Shown in pieces: positions 43,070 to 47,166 of a DNA stretch of 47,166 nucleotides (position 1 is its first letter; every line of letters starts with the position of its first letter). A model generated the notes under the pieces. It saw only the letters and a list, made by a program, of their open reading frames with translations, ran no database searches and had not been told where the DNA came from. Location: NCBI GenBank assembly GCA_964567755.1, contig CAZMNW010000067.1, forward strand, positions 1 through 47,166. Direction: 5' to 3'. Both the position numbers and the translations under genes were made by a program. The stretch is from DASRJW01 sp964567755 (GTDB lineage Bacteria > Krumholzibacteriota > Krumholzibacteriia > G020349025).

Positions 43070-43597
43070 GTGACACAACCTGCTCCGGGGCCGGCCCGGC
43101 TCGCGGATTTCACCGACACCGATGAGGTCGCGCGCTGGAGCGTGATCGGCGACGTCGTCATGGGCGGTCGGTCCAGCAGCGAGATGCTCCACGGTGATCA
43201 GGTTGGCGTCTTTGCCGGCACGCTATCGCTCGATCGAGGCGGTGGCTTCGCGTCGGTGCGCCGATGCGATGAACTCGTAGACCTCTCGGCCTACGACGCG
43301 ATCGAGCTACGGGTTCGCGGCGATGGCAAGCGCTACAAGCTCAACCTGCGCACCTCCGACGACGTCGACGGCGTCGTGTATCAGGTCGGCTTCGAGACGG
43401 AGATCGGAAGGTGGCAGACGGTGCGCCTGCCGCTCGCGTCGTTCACCCCGCGCTTCCGCGGCAGCCCCACACGCGGGACGCTCGTTCCTGCACACGTTCG
43501 TAGCGTGGGCTTGCTCATCTCGAATCGACAGGCGGGCCCGTTTCGGCTCGAGCTGTCGAGTATCAGCGCAACCCCTCGGCTGCTTCGCTGCTTCTGA
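43070..43597 (+). CDS. CIA30-family protein
   Basis: A 175-residue beta-sandwich protein of the CIA30 family (complex I intermediate-associated protein 30, galactose-binding-like fold). Motifs are WSVIGDVVMGGRSSSE, GGGFASVRR, AYDAIELRVRGDGKRYKLNLRT and WQTVRLPLASFTPRFRG. In bacteria these proteins are of unknown role and often lie beside photolyase/MerR stress genes. The start is a GTG at 43070 with GAAGGAG eight bases upstream; no signal peptide is present, so it is cytoplasmic. Last gene of the block divergent to carH. Confidence 0.9.
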   Translation: MTQPAPGPARLADFTDTDEVARWSVIGDVVMGGRSSSEMLHGDQVGVFAGTLSLDRGGGFASVRRCDELVDLSAYDAIELRVRGDGKRYKLNLRTSDDVDGVVYQVGFETEIGRWQTVRLPLASFTPRFRGSPTRGTLVPAHVRSVGLLISNRQAGPFRLELSSISATPRLLRCF

Positions 43598-43652
43598 CAG
43601 GGGCCGTCGCCGGGTTCGTTGAAGTGAAGCCTCGACCGTCGACGAGGTTTTC

Positions 43653-44014
43653 ATGATCCCGCCGCGGGACACGACTCTGGCTGCTGCCGCGGCTCCACCG
43701 AAACCATCGCCGGTTCCGACGCAGATCGGTGTCGTTCGGCTCACAAACGGAACCGCCGACTTCGCCGACCTCTCGCTCATCCTGCCGTTCGCGGCCGGGA
43801 TCGTCGAATTGAATGGCGAGGTGAGCGGCTTGTCATCGGATGAACTGGAGCGTGCGGACGTCAAGCTCGACGGCGGACTCAACCCGGCCGGTGCGGTGCA
43901 CGTTCGCGGCAAGATCAACCCGCTGAGCGGCGATCTCTACACCGACCTCGCGGTCCAGTTCCAGGACTTCGACATGCCGGCGCTCTCGCCATACTCGGGC
44001 CAGTTCCTCGGCCG
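43653..44014 (+). pseudogene. DUF748 (AsmA-like) internal fragment
   Basis: Encodes an internal piece of a DUF748 outer-envelope protein: VVRLTNGTADFADLSLILPF, LNGEVSGLSSDELERA and FDMPALSPYSGQFLGR. Full DUF748 proteins are near 1000 residues, so most of the gene is missing on both sides. The ATG at 43653 and GAGG before it may be fortuitous. At about 44015 it meets the reading frame of a multicopper oxidase, in another frame. The junction is a chimera formed by rearrangement or assembly. Confidence 0.7.
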
Positions 44015-44017
44015 TAA

Positions 44018-46183
44018 GGCCACACCGCGCCGATTCCCTCCTCGTTGCGCCCGGTGGCTCGCATCGACAGCACCGAGGCGGTGCTGAGCAGGGAGTTCGT
44101 GCTGCGCAAGACGACCAACCCCTGCAGCGGGAACATCTGGCTCATCAACGGCCTGCCGTTCTCGTCGATCACCGAGAACCCGGTGCTCGGCACCACGGAG
44201 ATCTGGCGGTTCGTCAACGAGTCGGGGGTGTCGCACCCGATGCACATGCACCTGGTCGCCTTCCAGGTGCTGGACCGCCAGCCCTTCGTGCTGCAGAACG
44301 GCCAGGTCGTCCCCACCGGTCCGCCGGTGCCGCCGGATGCGAGCGAGGCCGGCTGGAAGGACACGGCGCCGGTCGAGCCCAACGAGATGCTGCGGGTGAT
44401 CGCCCGCTTCGAGGACTACGCCGGCCGCTACGCCTATCACTGCCACATCCTCGAGCACGAGGACAACGAGATGATGCGGCAGTTCCGGACGGTGCAGGCC
44501 CCAGTGGTCTCGATCGGGGACGTCACGGTGATCGAAGGCAACTCCGGTTCGACAAATGCCATCTTCACCGTCACGCTGTCGAACCCGGTGCAGAGCGAGG
44601 TGCGTGTCGTGGCCTTCACGGAGAACGCCACCGCGACGGCGGGGTCGGACTACGTGGCGTCCGCGGCCGACACGGTCGTCCTCCCGCCGCTCGCGACGCA
44701 ACGGACCGTGACCGTGCCCGTGCTGGGCGACCTCGTGGACGAGTTCGACGAGACGTTCCTCGTGCGGCTCGCAAGCCCGCGCGTGGCGGTGCTCGGCGAC
44801 TCGGTGGGCGTCGGCACCATCACGGACGACGATGTGCCACCGGCGTTCTCGGTGGACGACGTGTCGGTGGCCGAGGGGAACGCAGACACTACGCTCGCCA
44901 CCTTCACCGTGACGCTGTCAGCGCCGAGCGGAAAGCTGGTCGAGGTGCTGGTCGGGACTGCGAATGGAACGGCCACAGCGGGAGAGGACTACGTGGCGAT
45001 CGCGCCTCCCGTCGCGCTCAGCTTCCCTGCGGGAGGCACGACGCTCACGCGCGATGTCACCGTTCGAGTGATCGGCGATGGCGTAGTCGAGCCGGACGAG
45101 ACGTACTTCGTGAACCTCTCCGCGCCGCAGAACGCGACGGTCGCGGACTCGTCCGGAATCGGTACGATCGTCAACGACGACGGCGTCCCGGTCGCCAGCG
45201 TGGACGACGTCTCGGTGGCGGAGGGCGATGCGGGATCGGTGAACGCCACGTTCACGGTGACCCTTTCCGCGGCCACGGTGAGTGCGGTTCGGGTCGTGGC
45301 CCTCACGCAGAACGTCACCGCCACAGCCGGCGTGGACTACACTGCGGCCGGCCCCGACACGCTACTGTTCCCACCGCTCGCGACGCAGCGTACCCTGACA
45401 GTCCCCGTCCTCGGCGACCTCGTGGATGAGTTCGACGAGACGTTCCACGTCCGGCTTGCAGCCGCTTTCAGCGCCGTCGTCGGGGACTCGATCGGCAACG
45501 CAGTGATCGTTGATGACGACGCAGAGCCATCCCTCTCCGTGAACGACGTGTCGGTTTCCGAGGGGAATGCCGACACCACCCTCGCGACCTTCGCCGTTTC
45601 GCTCTCCGCGCGTAGCGAGAAGCCGGTGCAAGTTTTGTACGGGACGCGGGATGGCACGGCCGCGGCCGGCGAGGATTACGTAGCGATCGCGCCGCCTGGG
45701 AGCGTGACGTTCGCGGTAGGGGACACCATCCTCACGCGGAGCGTGGCGGTGCGCGTGATCGGCGACGCCGCGGTCGAGGAGAACGAAACGTTCTTCCTCG
45801 ACCTGTCGGCATCGCTCCATGCTGCGCTGGCGGATTCCATCGGGGAGGGCACCATCGTCAACGATGACGTCCCGAGCGATCTCGCCGGCGAAGGTGCGCT
45901 ACCCCTCAACAGTTATCTGGGAGCGGGGATCCCGGGCCCGTTCACGAGCCAGGTCACGCTGCGGTGGGGCCTCCACGAGTCCAGGCCGGTGGAGATCTCG
46001 ATCTTCGATGTCCGGGGCCGCATCGTCCGGCGGCTCGCCGTCGGCGTGCAGGCCGCGGGTCACAAGACGCTCGTCTGGGACGGACGGAACGAAAGCGGGA
46101 GCCCGGTCTCGAACGGGGTGTACCTGGTCCGCATGCGGACCCCGGAGCAAACCTTCCGGCGCGCGATCGTGCGCATCCGGTAG
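44018..46183 (+). pseudogene. Truncated multicopper oxidase with four Calx-beta domains and FlgD-like tail
   Basis: The frame opens after a stop at 44015-44017. It begins inside the oxidase (RPVARIDSTEAV) and holds only the third cupredoxin domain, with HPMHMHLVAF and YHCHILEHEDNEM, the type 1 and part of the trinuclear copper ligands. The first two domains that supply the other ligands are absent, so oxidase activity is lost. Four Calx-beta domains follow (about 44500-45870), in an ABAB order: 1 and 3 share LPPLATQRT-type and VDEFDETF blocks, 2 and 4 share EGNADTTLATF and AGEDYVAIAPP. The end is a FlgD-Ig tail (VEISIFDVRGRIVRRL). A TTG at 44045 without binding site is the only early start. 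Confidence 0.8.
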
Positions 46184-46226
46184 ACGCGCACGAGCCACCC
46201 GGCACGGAGGAGGGCAACCGCTTCGA

Positions 46227-46425
46227 TCATCTCCGCGGCGACAGGCCGGGGCCTGCGCCGTTGCCGCGCGACCTCACGAGCCAGGCGCTGAGCAGCAACC
46301 CGAGTCCGACCGTGTCCGGGAGGATGCCGATGGCCCAGGCATGGCCCTCGTTCTCCGTGATAAGGGAAGGACTGTCATGCCGGGTGAGTTCGGCGAAGAG
46401 TTCGGCGGACGGCTGGTGACCTCTT
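46227..46425 (-). other. Possible C-terminal membrane-protein fragment
   Basis: The minus strand reads ITENEGHAWAIGILPDTVGL, LLLSAWLVRSR and a stop at 46227-46229, which looks like a last membrane helix with a basic end. No start and no recognised family. The rest of 46184-46627 shows nothing. Confidence 0.25.
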
Positions 46426-46627
46426 GGTGATCACGAGCGACCTCCGGAATCTTGGTGACGGAGGCTGTCCATAAAACGCAGAGGGTTGTATCCGGAGTGC
46501 TCCGCGTAAGCGGCAGAAGAACGGAGGACTGAGGTGTTCAGTACGCTACGCGTCGCAGCGGGCAGGTGGAAGAGTAACCCGGAAGGTCGTTCCGCCACCA
46601 ATGACCGAGTCGAAACTGATGCGACCG

Positions 46628-46753
46628 GCCGAGGACGACGTGCTTGTATTCGGCAGCGTCCATGTTGTTGCGTAGCGCATCCGCGGCCGCCCAGAGTTGG
46701 TCCTCGAAGCCGAGATTCCCGCCGTTATTATTCTGTTTCCGTGGTCGGGGCAT
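46628..46753 (-). pseudogene. hsdM: hsdM fragment (type I restriction-modification methylase, N-terminus)
   Basis: From an ATG at 46753 the first 42 residues (LGFEDQLWAAADALRNNMDA, AEYKHVVLG) match the very conserved start of HsdM, the methylase subunit of type I systems. The expected continuation, LIFLKYISDAF, is replaced by unrelated sequence after VVLG. The methylase core and its NPPY motif are absent. Its start lies 18 bases after a resolvase fragment. The remnant shows that a type I system once lay here or was rearranged. Confidence 0.8.
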
Positions 46754-46771
46754 AGAAATGACCTCTACTAT

Positions 46772-47062
46772 TCACTGTTTAGTAGCATACTTGGAGACGA
46801 CACTTCTGGAAACGCCTCTGGAGTGTTTCATCTTTGCCGCGATGGCTCGGATCGAGAGACCGCGACGGCGCAGCCCGCGGATCTCGGCAATGACGGCTCG
46901 GTCGAGCGGGGGACGCCCGAGGCGCTTGCCTTCTGCTCGAGCTCGGTCGAGGCCTGCCATGACCCGCTCGCGGATGAGATCCTTCTCGAACTCGGCAAAG
47001 GCCGCCGCCATTGTGAAGAGTGCCTCGGAACCTGTCAACGTGAATGAGACGCTTCGCTCGTG
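46772..47062 (-). pseudogene. Serine recombinase (resolvase) C-terminal fragment
   Basis: Encodes the long alpha-E helix and DNA-binding end of a resolvase/invertase: LFTMAAAFAEFEKDLIRERV, RARAEGKRLGRPPLDR and an HTH_7-like helix-turn-helix (GLSIRAIAAKMKHSRGVSRS). The N-terminal catalytic domain with the active Ser is not found upstream in any frame to the window end. A stop lies at about 47063. Unless a join is missed, it cannot recombine DNA. It is directly upstream of the hsdM fragment on the same strand. Confidence 0.75.
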
Positions 47063-47166
47063 AATTTACAGTACGACCTCGACCAGTTCCGGCACCCCGA
47101 TTTCGGGGGTACTCGGATGTATCCCCGGGTCGAATGCGTTCGTCCTGGGGCGATTGTGAGCGTCGA

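Overview
The window looks like a GC-rich chromosomal contig from an uncultivated Gram-negative bacterium. Three features fit the FCB / Candidatus Eisenbacteria-like part of the tree: large secreted proteins with C-terminal FlgD-like domains, an Oar-type TonB receptor, and many Hanks-type kinases with TPR tails beside a kinase-linked ECF sigma factor. This placement is inferred from gene content only. The window mixes compact functional operons with stretches of gene debris.

Left part (1-20.6 kb). A decayed kinase start (90-501) lies next to an intact zinc-ribbon/kinase/TolB-like/TPR protein and its likely partner ECF sigma factor. Then come a lipoprotein, an internally duplicated membrane protein, an overlapping membrane gene pair (DUF457-like and CDP-alcohol transferase-like), a PDZ protein and a sialidase-fold lipoprotein. 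From 10.4 to 12.4 kb is a graveyard: a HigBA-type locus whose toxin is broken and fused in frame to its antitoxin under a consensus leaderless-type promoter, a repeat copied from the 3' end of the sialidase-fold gene, and two unrelated kinase pieces. A TonB-dependent receptor, a decayed kinase and its intact tandem relative follow, then a frameshifted PKD-like lipoprotein.

Middle (20.6-29 kb). A KimA-like potassium transporter is followed by a four-gene fatty-acid operon on the minus strand (fadI, fadJ, patatin, esterase), with a divergent Fis-type regulator that may control it.

29-34.4 kb. An intact tRNA-Ser(CGA) and a 41-bp direct copy of its 5' half bracket a 5.4-kb interval. The interval holds a wrecked tyrosine integrase and one intact 1284-residue secreted protein gene. 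It is the best candidate for a degenerate integrative element.

34.8-43.6 kb. A MoaD-like gene and a truncated BNR-protein gene precede a compact operon that reads as a light/oxidative damage module: a CarH-like B12 photoreceptor-repressor, lipocalin, DUF523-DUF1722 protein, SDR-DUF2867 protein and class II photolyase. Divergently transcribed are DUF4397, DUF378, fasciclin and CIA30 genes, led by a consensus sigma-70 promoter in the shared intergenic region.

Right end (43.6-47.2 kb). A DUF748 fragment is joined to the last cupredoxin domain of a multicopper oxidase that carries four Calx-beta domains (ABAB) and a FlgD-like tail. After it come an hsdM 5' fragment and a resolvase 3' fragment. 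Several breaks are single-base indels and could be assembly errors; the multi-residue deletions and chimeric joins could not be.
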